DNA of 21,091 bases from CAZMGD01 sp964565705 (GCA_964565705.1 CAZMGD010000073.1:1-21091); one strand, 5' to 3'; positions 1-7,628 are shown, counted from the first letter of the stretch. Numbers and translations are program-made. The notes: generated from the letters alone by a model not told the origin.

Positions 1-42
1 CTGCCGTTCTGACACCGCGGTGGTGTTGGCGCTCGGGCGCGG

Positions 43-72
43 GGACGCCCGCCCCGTGTGGGGCGGGCGTCC
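43..72 (-). terminator. Strong GC hairpin downstream of the amt-glnK operon
   Basis: A 13-nt arm at 43-55 (GGACGCCCGCCCC) is exactly complementary to 60-72, with a GTGT loop. It begins 24 nt beyond the P-II stop codon in the direction of transcription. No T-run follows, as is common for actinobacterial terminators. A separate 10-bp palindrome (CACCGCGGTG) lies at 13-22. Terminator function is inferred from position and stem strength. Confidence 0.65.
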
Positions 73-96
73 TCGGAATGCGTCAGGGTCGGGCGA

Positions 97-435
97 TCAG
101 ATCGCGTCGACGCCTCGTTCGTCGGTGCGGATCCGCACCAACTCGTCGACGGTCGTGACCCAGACCTTGCCGTCGCCGATCGAGCCGGTCTTGCCGGCAT
201 CGACGATCGCGTCGACGCAGGCATCCACCAGCGAGTCGTCGACGACGATCTCGAGCTTGACCTTGGGGATCAGCTCGACCTGGTACTCGGAACCTCGGTA
301 GGTCTCGGTGTGGCCGCCCTGGCGGCCGAAGCCGCGGACCTCCGACACCGTCATCCCGACCACGCCGGCCGACTTGAGCGCCGCCTTCACGGCGTCCAGC
401 GTGAACGGCTTGATCACAGCGGTGATGAGCTTCAT
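97..435 (-). CDS. glnK: P-II nitrogen regulatory protein (GlnK/GlnB family)
   Basis: This 112-aa protein has the usual P-II length. It opens with MKLITAVIKPF and carries the T-loop around residues 37-55 with Tyr51 in RGSEYQ, the residue uridylylated in proteobacteria and adenylylated in actinobacteria. The B-loop/ATP region (TGSIGDGKVWV, residues 83-93) is intact, and DELVRIRTDERG is a typical C-terminal signature. P-II trimers bind ATP/ADP and 2-oxoglutarate and, when unmodified, block the Amt channel. The start at 435 is supported by an AAAGGA-type ribosome site about 8 nt upstream. It lies 26 bp behind the Amt gene, so the two are almost certainly co-transcribed. No modifying enzyme GlnD is visible before the window edge. 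Confidence 0.97.
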   Translation of the reverse strand: MKLITAVIKPFTLDAVKAALKSAGVVGMTVSEVRGFGRQGGHTETYRGSEYQVELIPKVKLEIVVDDSLVDACVDAIVDAGKTGSIGDGKVWVTTVDELVRIRTDERGVDAI

Positions 436-461
436 CGTGTTGTCCTTTCCGTTCCCTGGCC

Positions 462-1649
462 TCAGACCCGGCCGAAGATACCGACGTTGTCGTGGTACGC
501 GGTCTCGGCGTGGAGCGCGAGATCGAGGCCGCTGGTCTCGGTCTCCTCGGACACCCGCAGACCCATGGTCTTCTTGAGGCCGACGGCGATCGCCGCCGTG
601 AGCGCGAACGACCACACGATCGCGACACCGTTGGCGAGCGCCTGCTCGCCGAGCAGGCTGAGCCCGCCGCCGTGGAAGAGCCCCTCCTTGAAATCCCCGC
701 CGAAGAACTCCGGCTGGGCGAACAGACCGATCAGCAGCGATCCGACGAGGCCGCCGACGAAGTGCACGCCGACGACGTCGAGCGCGTCGTCGTACCCGAA
801 CCTCAGCTTGATCTTGACCGCGTAGCAGCACACGACGCCGGCGACGAGACCGATGATGATCGGGCTCGGTCCGGCGACGAAGCCCGACGCTGCGCCGAGG
901 TTGGTCGGGTGGCCGTCTCGGACCCACTCCACGATCACCCAGGCCAGGCCCGCAGCAGCGGCGGCGAGGAACGTGTTCATGAACGCCTGCGCGGCCTGGC
1001 CGTTGGCGGCGCCGGCCGAGCCGGCGTTGAAGCCGAACCAGCCGAACCACAAGATGCCGGTGCCGATCATCACGAGCGGCATGGAGTGCGGCGGGGCGCC
1101 CTCCTGCGGCCAGCCCTTGCGCTTGCCGAGCACCAGCACGCAAGCGAGGGCGGCGATGCCGGCGTTGACGTGGATCGCGGTGCCGCCGGCGAAGTCCAGC
1201 GAGCCACGCTGGCCGAGGAAGCCGCCGTAGACCCACTTCCAGATCGGCACGTAGACGAGCAGGTGCCACAGCGGCACGAACACGGCCCACGTCGAGAACT
1301 TCATCCGGTCGGCGACGGCGCCCGAGATCAGCGCCGGCGTGATCGCCGCGAACATGCCGAGGAACGCGATGAGCGCGAGCGTGCCGCCGTCACCGACCTC
1401 CTTGATGTCCTTGAGGAAGAAGCTGTCGAACGATCCGAGGAGGTCGTTGTCGCCCGGGACGCTCGACAGCGAGTAGCCGACGGCGACCCACAGCAACGGC
1501 ACCACGAGGATGCAGTAGAAGTTCATCATCAGCATGTTGAGGACGTTCCGGCTGCGGTCCATCCCTCCGTAGAAGAAGGCCAGACCTGGCGTCATGAACA
1601 GCACGAGAGCCGCTGATGTCAGCACCCATGCGAGTGAACCCGAATCCAT
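462..1649 (-). CDS. amt: Ammonium transporter, Amt/Mep/Rh family
   Basis: This 395-aa polytopic membrane protein conducts ammonium across the inner membrane. The open frame extends further upstream, but MDSGSLAWVLTSAALVLFM is the family-typical N-terminus, so I place the start at 1649, with a purine-rich GGGAAGGGAAC about 12 nt before it. The pore twin histidines are His160 (GGTAIHVNAG) and His296 (VVGVHFVGG), and Asp152 corresponds to E. coli Asp160. ALISGAVADRMKF near residue 107-118 is a family signature. The cytoplasmic tail ends in GLDLALHAETAY (residues 374-385), the conserved segment that contacts P-II. No long signal peptide is predicted from this start. It is first in the operon with the P-II gene and divergent from the FrhB-like gene. 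Confidence 0.97.
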   Translation of the reverse strand: MDSGSLAWVLTSAALVLFMTPGLAFFYGGMDRSRNVLNMLMMNFYCILVVPLLWVAVGYSLSSVPGDNDLLGSFDSFFLKDIKEVGDGGTLALIAFLGMFAAITPALISGAVADRMKFSTWAVFVPLWHLLVYVPIWKWVYGGFLGQRGSLDFAGGTAIHVNAGIAALACVLVLGKRKGWPQEGAPPHSMPLVMIGTGILWFGWFGFNAGSAGAANGQAAQAFMNTFLAAAAAGLAWVIVEWVRDGHPTNLGAASGFVAGPSPIIIGLVAGVVCCYAVKIKLRFGYDDALDVVGVHFVGGLVGSLLIGLFAQPEFFGGDFKEGLFHGGGLSLLGEQALANGVAIVWSFALTAAIAVGLKKTMGLRVSEETETSGLDLALHAETAYHDNVGIFGRV

Positions 1650-1712
1650 CTGTTGGTTGTTCCCTTCCCCTGGACAGGCACCGACGCATGCGACGTCGGC
1701 GAGTGCTTGGGG

Positions 1713-1718
1713 AACGTA
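1713..1718 (-). promoter_or_regulatory. Candidate -10 box for amt
   Basis: On the minus strand the hexamer reads TACGTT (TANNNT form). A start about 7 nt downstream would give a leader of roughly 55-60 nt, enough for the purine-rich ribosome site. It lies just downstream of the GAAAC repeat at 1729-1744. Position-based inference only. Confidence 0.35.
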
Positions 1719-1728
1719 TGAGGCAGAT

Positions 1729-1744
1729 GTTTCGTGCTCGTTTC
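1729..1744 (-). promoter_or_regulatory. Candidate GlnR-like operator upstream of amt
   Basis: In the amt sense the sequence reads GAAAC, six bases, GAAAC. The actinobacterial GlnR half-site pattern, as I recall it, is GTNAC-N6-GAAAC, so the second half matches and the first differs at one position. It lies 80-95 nt upstream of the amt start and immediately upstream of the candidate -10 box, a plausible activator position. It could also serve the divergent gene at 1825. Confidence 0.35.
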
Positions 1745-1812
1745 TGCGGGAGGAGCACTGCGTTACACCGCATCGGTCCCGCCGCGTTGCGGCGCGCACG
1801 GTGACGGAGCCG

Positions 1813-1818
1813 TAGATT
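1813..1818 (+). promoter_or_regulatory. -10 box of a probable leaderless promoter (FrhB-like gene)
   Basis: TAGATT is followed by six bases and then ATG at 1825. In actinobacteria a TANNNT hexamer 6-7 nt before a start codon typically gives a leaderless mRNA beginning at the start codon. This spacing supports 1825 over the alternative ATG at 1837; the only GGAG lies too far upstream for normal Shine-Dalgarno use. Confidence 0.5.
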
Positions 1819-1824
1819 CGTGCC

Positions 1825-3054
1825 ATGACGGCCACGATGAGCGCGCCCCCGAAGCCTGAGCGGTGGACGGCACAGTGGAAAGAGCTGTACCACGAGGTGA
1901 TCGACACCGGGCTGTGCACCGGATGCGCCGGCTGCGTCGTGACCTGCCCGCACGACGTGATCGGCTACCGCCACGAGGAGAAGCAGTACCTGCCGTTCCA
2001 CCTCGAGGAAGAGCTCGGCCTCGACAACTGCATCCACGGCGAGAAGGGCTGCACGACGTGCACCCGGGCCTGCCCCCGGTTCCGCAAGTGGGAAGAGCAG
2101 ATCGACGAGCACCTCTTCGGCCAGGTGCGCGAGCCCGACGCGATGTACGGCCAGTACCGCCAGCTCCTGCTCGTGCGCGCGGCCGACGATCACGTGCACC
2201 AGACCGGCCAGGACGGCGGCTTCGTGTCGGCGATGCTGATCTGGCTGCTGCAGCACGACTACATCGACGGCGCGCTCGCATCCTTCATCGACCCCGCGCA
2301 CCCGTGGAAGGCCGAGCCGGGGCTCGTACGCAACGTCGACGACGTGATGGCCTCCGCCGGCAGCCGCTATACGTATTCGGCGAACACGTTGGCGCTGAAG
2401 CAGGCCCAGGAAGCCGGGCTGTCACGGCTCGCGCTGGTCGGCATGGGCTGTCAGGTGTCCTCGCCGCCGACGATGTGGGCGCGCAAGGCCGGCAAGGTCG
2501 GCAGGCCGTTCCTCTTCAACATCGGCCTGCTCTGCTCGAAGACGTTCGACGACTCGATCTTCGAGGAGCTGTTCCTCGCCAAGTACGGCCTCCCGAAGGC
2601 GGACATGGTGAAGATGAACATCAAGGGCGTGTTCCAGATCTGGATGAAGGACGGCTCGTACCACGAGATCGACCTGAAGGAATGCCACCAGTGGACGCGC
2701 GAGGGGTGCAAGACGTGTCCCGACTTCGCGGCCGAGCACGCCGACATCTCGACCGGCGGCATCGGCGAGGACAACGACTGGACGCTGTGCGTCGTGCGCA
2801 CCGAGCTCGGCCAGGACGTGATGGACCGGATGATCGCCGATGGCGTCGTCGTCGCCCGACCCGCGGAGACCGACGAGAAGGCGATGAAGCTGCTGCGCCT
2901 GCTGTCGATCACCTCGCGGCGGCGCTGGCCGAAGACCGCAGACCCGGCGCCGGCCGTCGGCGTGCCACCGCCGAAGAAGAAGGCGGCGCCCGCGCCGCCG
3001 CCCGACGCCAGCGTTGCGGCAGCGGCCGTGAGCGACGCGCCGACGGCGAGCTGA
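1825..3054 (+). CDS. FrhB/FdhB-type coenzyme F420 oxidoreductase beta-subunit-like iron-sulfur protein
   Basis: This 409-aa protein begins with two ferredoxin-type cysteine sets: Cys31, 34, 37, 41 (CTGCAGCVVTCP) and Cys69, 76, 79, 83 followed by Pro84, expected to hold two 4Fe-4S clusters. The rest resembles the FrhB/FdhB N- and C-terminal domains that bind flavin and coenzyme F420, with GQDGGFVSAML, the GMGCQVS segment and further cysteines (GLLCSKTF, EGCKTCPDF). Relatives pass electrons between F420, flavin and ferredoxin-like partners; the partner here is unknown. The last 40 residues are a Pro/Ala/Lys-rich tail (PPPKKKAAPAPPP). It is divergent from amt and shares its 175-bp regulatory region. 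Family assignment is firm; substrate is not inferable. Confidence 0.88.
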   Translation: MTATMSAPPKPERWTAQWKELYHEVIDTGLCTGCAGCVVTCPHDVIGYRHEEKQYLPFHLEEELGLDNCIHGEKGCTTCTRACPRFRKWEEQIDEHLFGQVREPDAMYGQYRQLLLVRAADDHVHQTGQDGGFVSAMLIWLLQHDYIDGALASFIDPAHPWKAEPGLVRNVDDVMASAGSRYTYSANTLALKQAQEAGLSRLALVGMGCQVSSPPTMWARKAGKVGRPFLFNIGLLCSKTFDDSIFEELFLAKYGLPKADMVKMNIKGVFQIWMKDGSYHEIDLKECHQWTREGCKTCPDFAAEHADISTGGIGEDNDWTLCVVRTELGQDVMDRMIADGVVVARPAETDEKAMKLLRLLSITSRRRWPKTADPAPAVGVPPPKKKAAPAPPPDASVAAAAVSDAPTAS

Positions 3055-3060
3055 GCACTC

Positions 3061-3078
3061 CGCGGCGACTGCGCCGCG
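3061..3078 (+). terminator. Short GC hairpin between the FrhB-like and esterase genes
   Basis: CGCGGCG at 3061-3067 pairs exactly with CGCCGCG at 3072-3078 around an ACTG loop. It starts 7 nt after the FrhB-like stop codon and just before the candidate promoter of the esterase. It may terminate or attenuate read-through; there is no T-run. Confidence 0.4.
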
Positions 3079-3088
3079 CCGGCGAGGT

Positions 3089-3094
3089 TACGTT
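3089..3094 (+). promoter_or_regulatory. -10 box of a probable leaderless promoter (esterase)
   Basis: TACGTT is followed by seven bases and then ATG at 3102. No Shine-Dalgarno sequence is seen before this start, so a leaderless transcript is the simplest reading. It makes the esterase independently transcribed from the gene before it. Confidence 0.45.
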
Positions 3095-3101
3095 GCGCCC
3101 C

Positions 3102-4007
3102 ATGGCGCTCCACCCGCAGATCTCCACCATGCTCGCGTTCATGGCCGAGGCCGGCATGCCCGGCCTGGACGAGATGACGCTCGAGCAAGCCCGCTCGGGC
3201 ATGACGCTCGCCGACCCCAACGCCGTGCCCGAGGCGGTGCACGAGGTCCGCGACGTCGACGCCGGCGGCGTGCCGGCACGGCTGTACCACCCGAGTCCCG
3301 ACGTGACCGGGCTGCTCGTCTACTTCCACGGCGGCGGCTGGGTGATCGGCGACCTGGAGAGCCACGACGGCACCTGCCGTTCGCTGGCGAACAACTCTGG
3401 CCACGCGGTGCTGTCCATCGACTACCGGCTCGCGCCCGAGCACCCGTTCCCGGCCGGGCTCGACGACTGCCTGGCGGCCACGAAGTGGGCGTACGAGCAC
3501 GCCGCCGAGCTGCGCGCCGATCCCGACCGGCTGGCCGTCGGCGGCGACTCGGCGGGCGGCAACCTGGCGGCGGTCGTCGCCACGTCCGGCGTCGCCCCGT
3601 TGAAGTTCGAGTTGCTCGTGTACCCCGTCACCGACCTGCGCGCGCAGACGGCATCGCACACCGAGAACGCCGAGGGCTACTTCCTGACCGGCTCGGCGAT
3701 GAAGTGGTTCGCCGGCCACTACCTCGAAGGTTCCGACGGTGAGATCGAGGATCCCCGGGTGTCCCCGCTCCTGGCCACCGACGACGTGCTACGGACCGCG
3801 CCGCCCGGGCTCGTCATCACCGCCCAGTACGACCCGCTTCGGGACGAGGGTGAGGCGTACGCGGCGCGGCTCAACCAGCTCGGCATCCCCACCAGCGCCG
3901 TCCGCTTCGGCGGGCAGATCCACGCGTTCTTCAGCCTGCCGGGCATCGTCGACGGCACCGCGGCCCGTCAGGTCGCGGGTGCGGCGCTGCGCGACGCGCT
4001 CGCCTGA
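3102..4007 (+). CDS. Alpha/beta hydrolase, HSL-type esterase/lipase
   Basis: This 301-aa protein is typical in length for the hormone-sensitive-lipase (family IV) esterases. The oxyanion-hole motif HGGGW is at residues 76-80, the nucleophile Ser150 is in GDSAGG, and the rest of the triad is Asp244 (YDPLRDEGEAYA) and His274 (GQIHAFF). YRLAPEHPFPA (residues 108-118) is a further family hallmark. There is no signal peptide, so it acts in the cytoplasm, probably on short-chain esters or lactones such as BVMO products; that link is inference. An open frame begins far upstream inside the preceding gene, but the N-terminal homology and the -10 box support the start at 3102. Its 3' end is overlapped antisense by the uracil-DNA glycosylase frame. 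Confidence 0.93.
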   Translation: MALHPQISTMLAFMAEAGMPGLDEMTLEQARSGMTLADPNAVPEAVHEVRDVDAGGVPARLYHPSPDVTGLLVYFHGGGWVIGDLESHDGTCRSLANNSGHAVLSIDYRLAPEHPFPAGLDDCLAATKWAYEHAAELRADPDRLAVGGDSAGGNLAAVVATSGVAPLKFELLVYPVTDLRAQTASHTENAEGYFLTGSAMKWFAGHYLEGSDGEIEDPRVSPLLATDDVLRTAPPGLVITAQYDPLRDEGEAYAARLNQLGIPTSAVRFGGQIHAFFSLPGIVDGTAARQVAGAALRDALA

Positions 4008-4670
4008 GCCGACCAGCTCGCGAGCCCTCGCCAACACGGCATCCAGCATCGGCTCGGTCAGCCGGCCGGTGAACGTGTTCTGCTGGCTCGGGTGGAACGA
4101 GCACAGCAGCGTGAGAGCTCCCGCTTCCACCTCGATGCCGTGACCGAACTTCGGTCGTGGCTTGACGCCGAACTCGGCACACGCGGCCTCGTACCCGAAC
4201 GCGCCGAGGCAGACGACGACGCGCAGGTTGCGCAGCGCGGCGACCTCGCGCTCCAGGTACGGCCGGCAGGCGTCGCGCTCGGCCGGGAGCGGGTGGTTGC
4301 CGGGCGGCGCGCACTTGACCGTCGACGTCACCCACGCGTCGTGCAGCTCCAGGCCGTCGCCCCGGTGATCCGACGTCGGTTGGTTGGCGAACCCGGCGCG
4401 GTACATCGCCCGATACAACCAGTCGCCCGATCGATCGCCGGTGAACATCCGCCCGGTGCGGTTCGCGCCGTGTGCCGCCGGCGCCAGGCCGAGCACGAGC
4501 ACGCTCGCCTTCGGATCGCCGAAGCCGGGCACGCCGCGCGCCCAGTAGTCGTCGTCGCGGTACGCGGCGCGCTTGACGACAGCGACCTCCTCGCGCCAGG
4601 CGACGAGCCGGGGGCACGCGCGACAGCCGGTCACGTCCCGCGCCAGGCGACGGAGGGCGGCTGCCGTCAT
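3789..4670 (-). CDS. udgB: Uracil-DNA glycosylase, family 5 (UdgB-like), with long antisense 3' extension
   Basis: The enzyme removes uracil and deaminated bases from DNA. Conserved features are GLAPAAHGANRTGR (residues 61-74), a family-5 form of motif 1 without the usual catalytic Asp/Asn, and HPSQQNTFTGRLT (193-205). Four cysteines (16, 19, 120, 135) fit the 4Fe-4S site of family 4/5 enzymes. The start at 4670 (MTAAALRRLARDVTGCRACP) is set by homology; no clear ribosome site is visible. The conserved core ends near residue 220, close to the 3' end of the esterase, but the first in-frame stop is at 3789, so about 73 extra residues are antisense to the esterase. The tail is low-complexity and probably non-functional. 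Confidence 0.88.
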   Translation of the reverse strand: MTAAALRRLARDVTGCRACPRLVAWREEVAVVKRAAYRDDDYWARGVPGFGDPKASVLVLGLAPAAHGANRTGRMFTGDRSGDWLYRAMYRAGFANQPTSDHRGDGLELHDAWVTSTVKCAPPGNHPLPAERDACRPYLEREVAALRNLRVVVCLGAFGYEAACAEFGVKPRPKFGHGIEVEAGALTLLCSFHPSQQNTFTGRLTEPMLDAVLARARELVGSGERVAQRRTRDLTGRGAVDDARQAEERVDLPAEADGAGGDAELVEPRRVRLTLVPKRVVLGGDDEPGRRGP

Positions 4671-4681
4671 CGGCCGGTAGC

Positions 4682-4704
4682 TTGACAGGGACTCATGGCC
4701 GGTA
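4682..4704 (+). promoter_or_regulatory. -35-like TTGACA and repeated GGCCGGTA in the divergent promoter region
   Basis: The 49-bp gap between the divergent glycosylase and phosphatase genes contains TTGACA at 4682-4687. The 8-mer GGCCGGTA occurs at 4672-4679 and again at 4697-4704. No convincing -10 box is found at 16-18 nt spacing from the TTGACA, so this is a weak promoter call. Confidence 0.25.
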
Positions 4705-4719
4705 CCCCACTCACGACCG

Positions 4720-5385
4720 ATGACTGAGCGGCGCAAGGCATCCCTGCCGCCGCCGACGCTGGTGCTGCTGGTGCGCCACGGGCAGACCCCGACCACCGGC
4801 AAGACGCTGCCCGGCCGCGCCAAGGGACTCCACCTCGCCGATGCAGGCCGCCAGCAGGCGCAGGTCGCCGCGGACCGGATCGCCGCGCTGGCGACCGGCG
4901 GCCGCAGCGTCGACGCCGTGTACGCATCCCCGCTGGAACGCACCCGCGAGACCGCGGCACCGATCGGTCGCGCGGTCGGTCGCAAGGTGCACATCGACCG
5001 TGGCCTGTTCGAATGCGACTTCGGCGAGTGGACCGGCGAGGAACTGAAGCGGCTCATGAAGCTGCCCGAGTGGTCCACGGTGCAGCGGGCCCCGTCGACG
5101 TTCCGCTTCCCCGGCGGCGAGAGCTTCACCGAGATGCAGACTCGCATCGTCGGCGCGATCGACAACATCCGCCAGACTCACCCCGGCGGGGTCGTCGTGT
5201 GCGTGTCGCACGCCGATCCGATCAAGGCCGCGGTGGCGCACGCGATGGGCACGCACCTCGACCTGTTCCAGCGGGTGGTGATCAGCCCGTGCTCCGTGTC
5301 CGCGATCGCCTACACCGCCGGCGGGCCGGCGGTGCTGACCGTGAACTCGACCGGCGGATCGCTCGCCGATCTGCGGATCTCGTGA
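4720..5385 (+). CDS. Histidine phosphatase (phosphoglycerate-mutase-like), MSMEG_4193 type
   Basis: This 221-aa protein of the histidine phosphatase superfamily has the phosphorylated His20 in LVRHGQT and the second catalytic His164 in CVSHADP; Arg74 in ASPLERTRETA and the acidic FECDFGEWTG (97-106) complete the active site. The order phosphatase, DUF3090, SCO1664-type protein is a conserved actinobacterial cluster; from memory the family is named for MSMEG_4193 and the mycobacterial cluster lies near mshC. The substrate is not known to me. The start at 4720 gives the expected short N-terminus before the catalytic RHG. Its stop overlaps the next start (TGATG at 5383-5387), indicating translational coupling. 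Confidence 0.92.
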   Translation: MTERRKASLPPPTLVLLVRHGQTPTTGKTLPGRAKGLHLADAGRQQAQVAADRIAALATGGRSVDAVYASPLERTRETAAPIGRAVGRKVHIDRGLFECDFGEWTGEELKRLMKLPEWSTVQRAPSTFRFPGGESFTEMQTRIVGAIDNIRQTHPGGVVVCVSHADPIKAAVAHAMGTHLDLFQRVVISPCSVSAIAYTAGGPAVLTVNSTGGSLADLRIS

Positions 5386-5909
5386 TGGATCACCACGACC
5401 ACGTCGACACGTTCACCGCCGGCGCGATCGGCAAGCCCGGCCGCCGCGAGTTCTTCCTCCAGGTGCGAGCCGGCGCCGAGCGCATCAACGTCAAGTGCGA
5501 GAAGCAGCAGGCCGCTGCACTCGCCCAGTACCTGCGCCGTCTCCTGAACGATCTGCCGCCGGCCGCCGACCGCCCACTCGACGGAGCGATGGAGATGACC
5601 GCGCCCGAGTCGGTTGCGTTCGTACTCGGCCCGATCGGTCTGGCCTACGAGCGCGACCGCGACCGCTTCCTCGTGCAGCTCGAGGAGATCGTGCTGGGCG
5701 ACGAGGACGAGGACGAGGAGACCGACGACGACGACGCCGATGACGAGGGCGGTGATGACCGGCCACGCATCCGCCTGTTCCTGACCCGCGGCCAGGCGTC
5801 GGCGTTCGTGGAGCACACCGAGGCCGTCGTCGCTGCCGGCCGGCCGACGTGCCGGTGGTGCAGCGGCCCGATCGACCCGGACGGTCACCCGTGCCCCCGG
5901 ATGAACTGA
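5385..5909 (+). CDS. DUF3090 family protein with C-terminal zinc-ribbon-like motif
   Basis: This 174-aa protein belongs to the uncharacterised actinobacterial DUF3090 family, recognised by position and by REFFLQVRAGAERI near residues 21-34. Residues 106-125 form a nearly pure Asp/Glu stretch. The C-terminus has Cys156-x2-Cys159, His168 and Cys170 (CRWC...HPCPR), a likely zinc site. The start overlaps the stop of the preceding gene by one base, and a GTG three bases earlier is an alternative. The following gene begins before this one ends. Biochemical role unknown; conservation with the phosphatase and kinase-like neighbours suggests a shared process. Confidence 0.88.
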   Translation: MDHHDHVDTFTAGAIGKPGRREFFLQVRAGAERINVKCEKQQAAALAQYLRRLLNDLPPAADRPLDGAMEMTAPESVAFVLGPIGLAYERDRDRFLVQLEEIVLGDEDEDEETDDDDADDEGGDDRPRIRLFLTRGQASAFVEHTEAVVAAGRPTCRWCSGPIDPDGHPCPRMN

Positions 5910-6613
5910 CCGAGCTGACCGCGTTCCGGCTCGGCCTCCTCGCCGAAGGCGAGATCGAGGTGGAAGGGCGGATGCCCTGGAGCAGCAACGCGACGTTCCT
6001 CGTCGACGTCGAGCGCGCCGACGACCGGTGCCAGGCGATCTACAAGCCGCTGCGCGGCGAGCGGCCGCTCTGGGACTTCCCGAGCGGTCTGTACCGCAGG
6101 GAGGTCGCCGCGTTCGAGCTGTCCGAGGCGATGGGTCTGCAGATGGTGCCGCCGACGATCGTGCGCGACGGCCCACTCGGCGAGGGCTCGTTGCAGTTCT
6201 TCGTCGTCGCCGACTTCCAGCAGCACTACTTCACGATGTTCGAGGAACGTCCCGAGCTGCACGATCAGCTGCAGGCGATCGCCGTGTTCGACCTCGTCGC
6301 CAACAACACCGATCGCAAGAGCGGGCACTGCCTGCTCGACGAGCACGGCAAGGTCTGGGGCATCGACCACGGGCTCTGCTTCAGCATCGATCCGAAGTTG
6401 CGCACGGTCATCTGGGAGTTCGGGGGCAGCGACATCCCCGGCACGCTGATCGACGCGGTCCGGCCGATCGCGGAGCGGGTGCCGCTGCGCGTGGCCGCGC
6501 TGCTCGCCGACGACGAGGTCGAGGCGCTGCAGCAACGGGCGCAACGGATCGTCACCCGCGGCGTGTTCCCGGTGGAGCGGTCCGGCCGCAGCTACCCCTG
6601 GCCGCTGGTGTGA
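5891..6613 (+). CDS. SCO1664 family protein, PI3/4-kinase-like (HipA-like) fold
   Basis: This protein is 240 aa if it starts at the GTG at 5891, 19 nt inside the end of the DUF3090 gene; an ATG at 5849 would add 14 poorly conserved-looking residues. Kinase-like landmarks are IYKPLRGERPLWDFP (residues 50-64, Lys52), Glu71 in YRREVAAFELSEA, the catalytic-loop-like NNTDRKSGH (138-146) and IDHG (158-161) in the place of DFG. I recall SCO1664-type proteins as kinase-like but without an established substrate. The interlocked reading frames with the two genes upstream imply co-translation of a functional set. Confidence 0.87.
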   Translation: MPPDELTELTAFRLGLLAEGEIEVEGRMPWSSNATFLVDVERADDRCQAIYKPLRGERPLWDFPSGLYRREVAAFELSEAMGLQMVPPTIVRDGPLGEGSLQFFVVADFQQHYFTMFEERPELHDQLQAIAVFDLVANNTDRKSGHCLLDEHGKVWGIDHGLCFSIDPKLRTVIWEFGGSDIPGTLIDAVRPIAERVPLRVAALLADDEVEALQQRAQRIVTRGVFPVERSGRSYPWPLV

Positions 6614-6617
6614 GCAC

Positions 6618-7613
6618 GTGAGCGACGATGGTGGAGCCGACGACGCCGTCCAGCAGCTGGTCGACCGCTCCGACCTCGACGGACTCGTCCGCCTGATCGA
6701 CGCCCGCTGCACCACCCGCGACTGGGCGGGCCTGCGTCGCCTGCGCGACAGCGCTCGTCTCCACAGCGGCCGCCAGCTGTGGCCGGCGGCGTCGCTCGCC
6801 GAGTACCGCCTGGCCCTCTCGGCGCCTCCCGAGTGGGCCGCCGGGGTGCTCGGCGAGGACAGCGGCCACTTCACGATCGGCCCGCTGACCGAGGTCGTGG
6901 CCCTGGGTCACACGTTCGAGGCGCTCCGGCACCACCTCGACGGCGGTCCACGCGCCGCGTTCGTGGCCCATGAGCGGGTGCTGCGCGGCGAGGACCTCGA
7001 TCCCCACGGGCTGCCCGACGCGCTCGACCTGCCCTACGCGCTCGCGCCGTGGGAACCGGCGTACGCGCTCGCCGAGTACCGGGAGGACGGCGCGACGTTC
7101 GACGCGCCGCCGATGCCGGTGCCTTCCGACGAGCTCGACGACCTGCCGCACGGTGGAGCACGCATCGACGACGAGCCGGAGATCGCGCTGGCGGTTCGTC
7201 AGCTCGTCGAATCGTGGACGGCGTCGTCGACGGGCCGCGCCGAGGTCGCAGCCGTCGATGGCGACCTGCCCGAGGCGTTGGGAGCGCTCGGCCTGCGCTC
7301 GGCGCGAGTCGTCGAGATCGACGCCGGCCAGGCGTTGGCCCAGCTGGCGTGGGCAGGTGCCAGCGGCGGCGCGAACGGGCGGCGACGGGGTGCGGCGCTG
7401 GGGCGCTTCGGTGCATGGTGGACGCTGGCCGCGCTCGGCGGCCTCACCGACGACTGGCCGATCCCGCCCGACGAACTCGGCGAGACGGCGAGTGCGCTGC
7501 GCTGGTGGTGGTGGGACGACGGCGCCCCGCCGACCGGCTGGAACCTGCGCCTCGGCGTCGTCGACCCGGACGAGTCGATCGCGATCGCGATCACCGCCCA
7601 GGACGCGACCTGA
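6618..7613 (+). CDS. Unrecognised 331-aa cytoplasmic protein, last gene of the phosphatase operon
   Basis: I do not recognise the family. The protein starts with GTG at 6618, four bases after the previous stop, so it is co-transcribed with the SCO1664-type gene. It has no signal peptide or membrane segment. The N-terminal 70 residues look helical (DDAVQQLVDRSDLDGLVRLIDARC). The middle has a Pro-rich region (PWEPAYALAEYREDG, APPMPVPSDELDDLP), and the C-terminal part contains paired and quadruple tryptophans (GAWWTLAALGG; WWWWDD at residues 296-301). In mycobacterial versions of this cluster I expect mshC nearby instead, so this gene may be lineage-specific. Codon use matches its neighbours. 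A repeat hairpin follows the stop. Confidence 0.82.
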   Translation: MSDDGGADDAVQQLVDRSDLDGLVRLIDARCTTRDWAGLRRLRDSARLHSGRQLWPAASLAEYRLALSAPPEWAAGVLGEDSGHFTIGPLTEVVALGHTFEALRHHLDGGPRAAFVAHERVLRGEDLDPHGLPDALDLPYALAPWEPAYALAEYREDGATFDAPPMPVPSDELDDLPHGGARIDDEPEIALAVRQLVESWTASSTGRAEVAAVDGDLPEALGALGLRSARVVEIDAGQALAQLAWAGASGGANGRRRGAALGRFGAWWTLAALGGLTDDWPIPPDELGETASALRWWWWDDGAPPTGWNLRLGVVDPDESIAIAITAQDAT

Positions 7614-7628
7614 CCCCCCACCCCCCCT

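Noticed and set aside
492..1616. A 374-codon plus-strand frame opposite amt
   Set aside because: Rich in Glu, Arg, His and Asp with no domain; it is the complement of membrane-helix codons.
1863..4007. A 714-codon open frame spanning the FrhB-like gene and the esterase
   Set aside because: The first half is an Arg/Pro-rich shadow of the FrhB-like gene; only the last 301 residues are a real protein, with its own start and -10 box.
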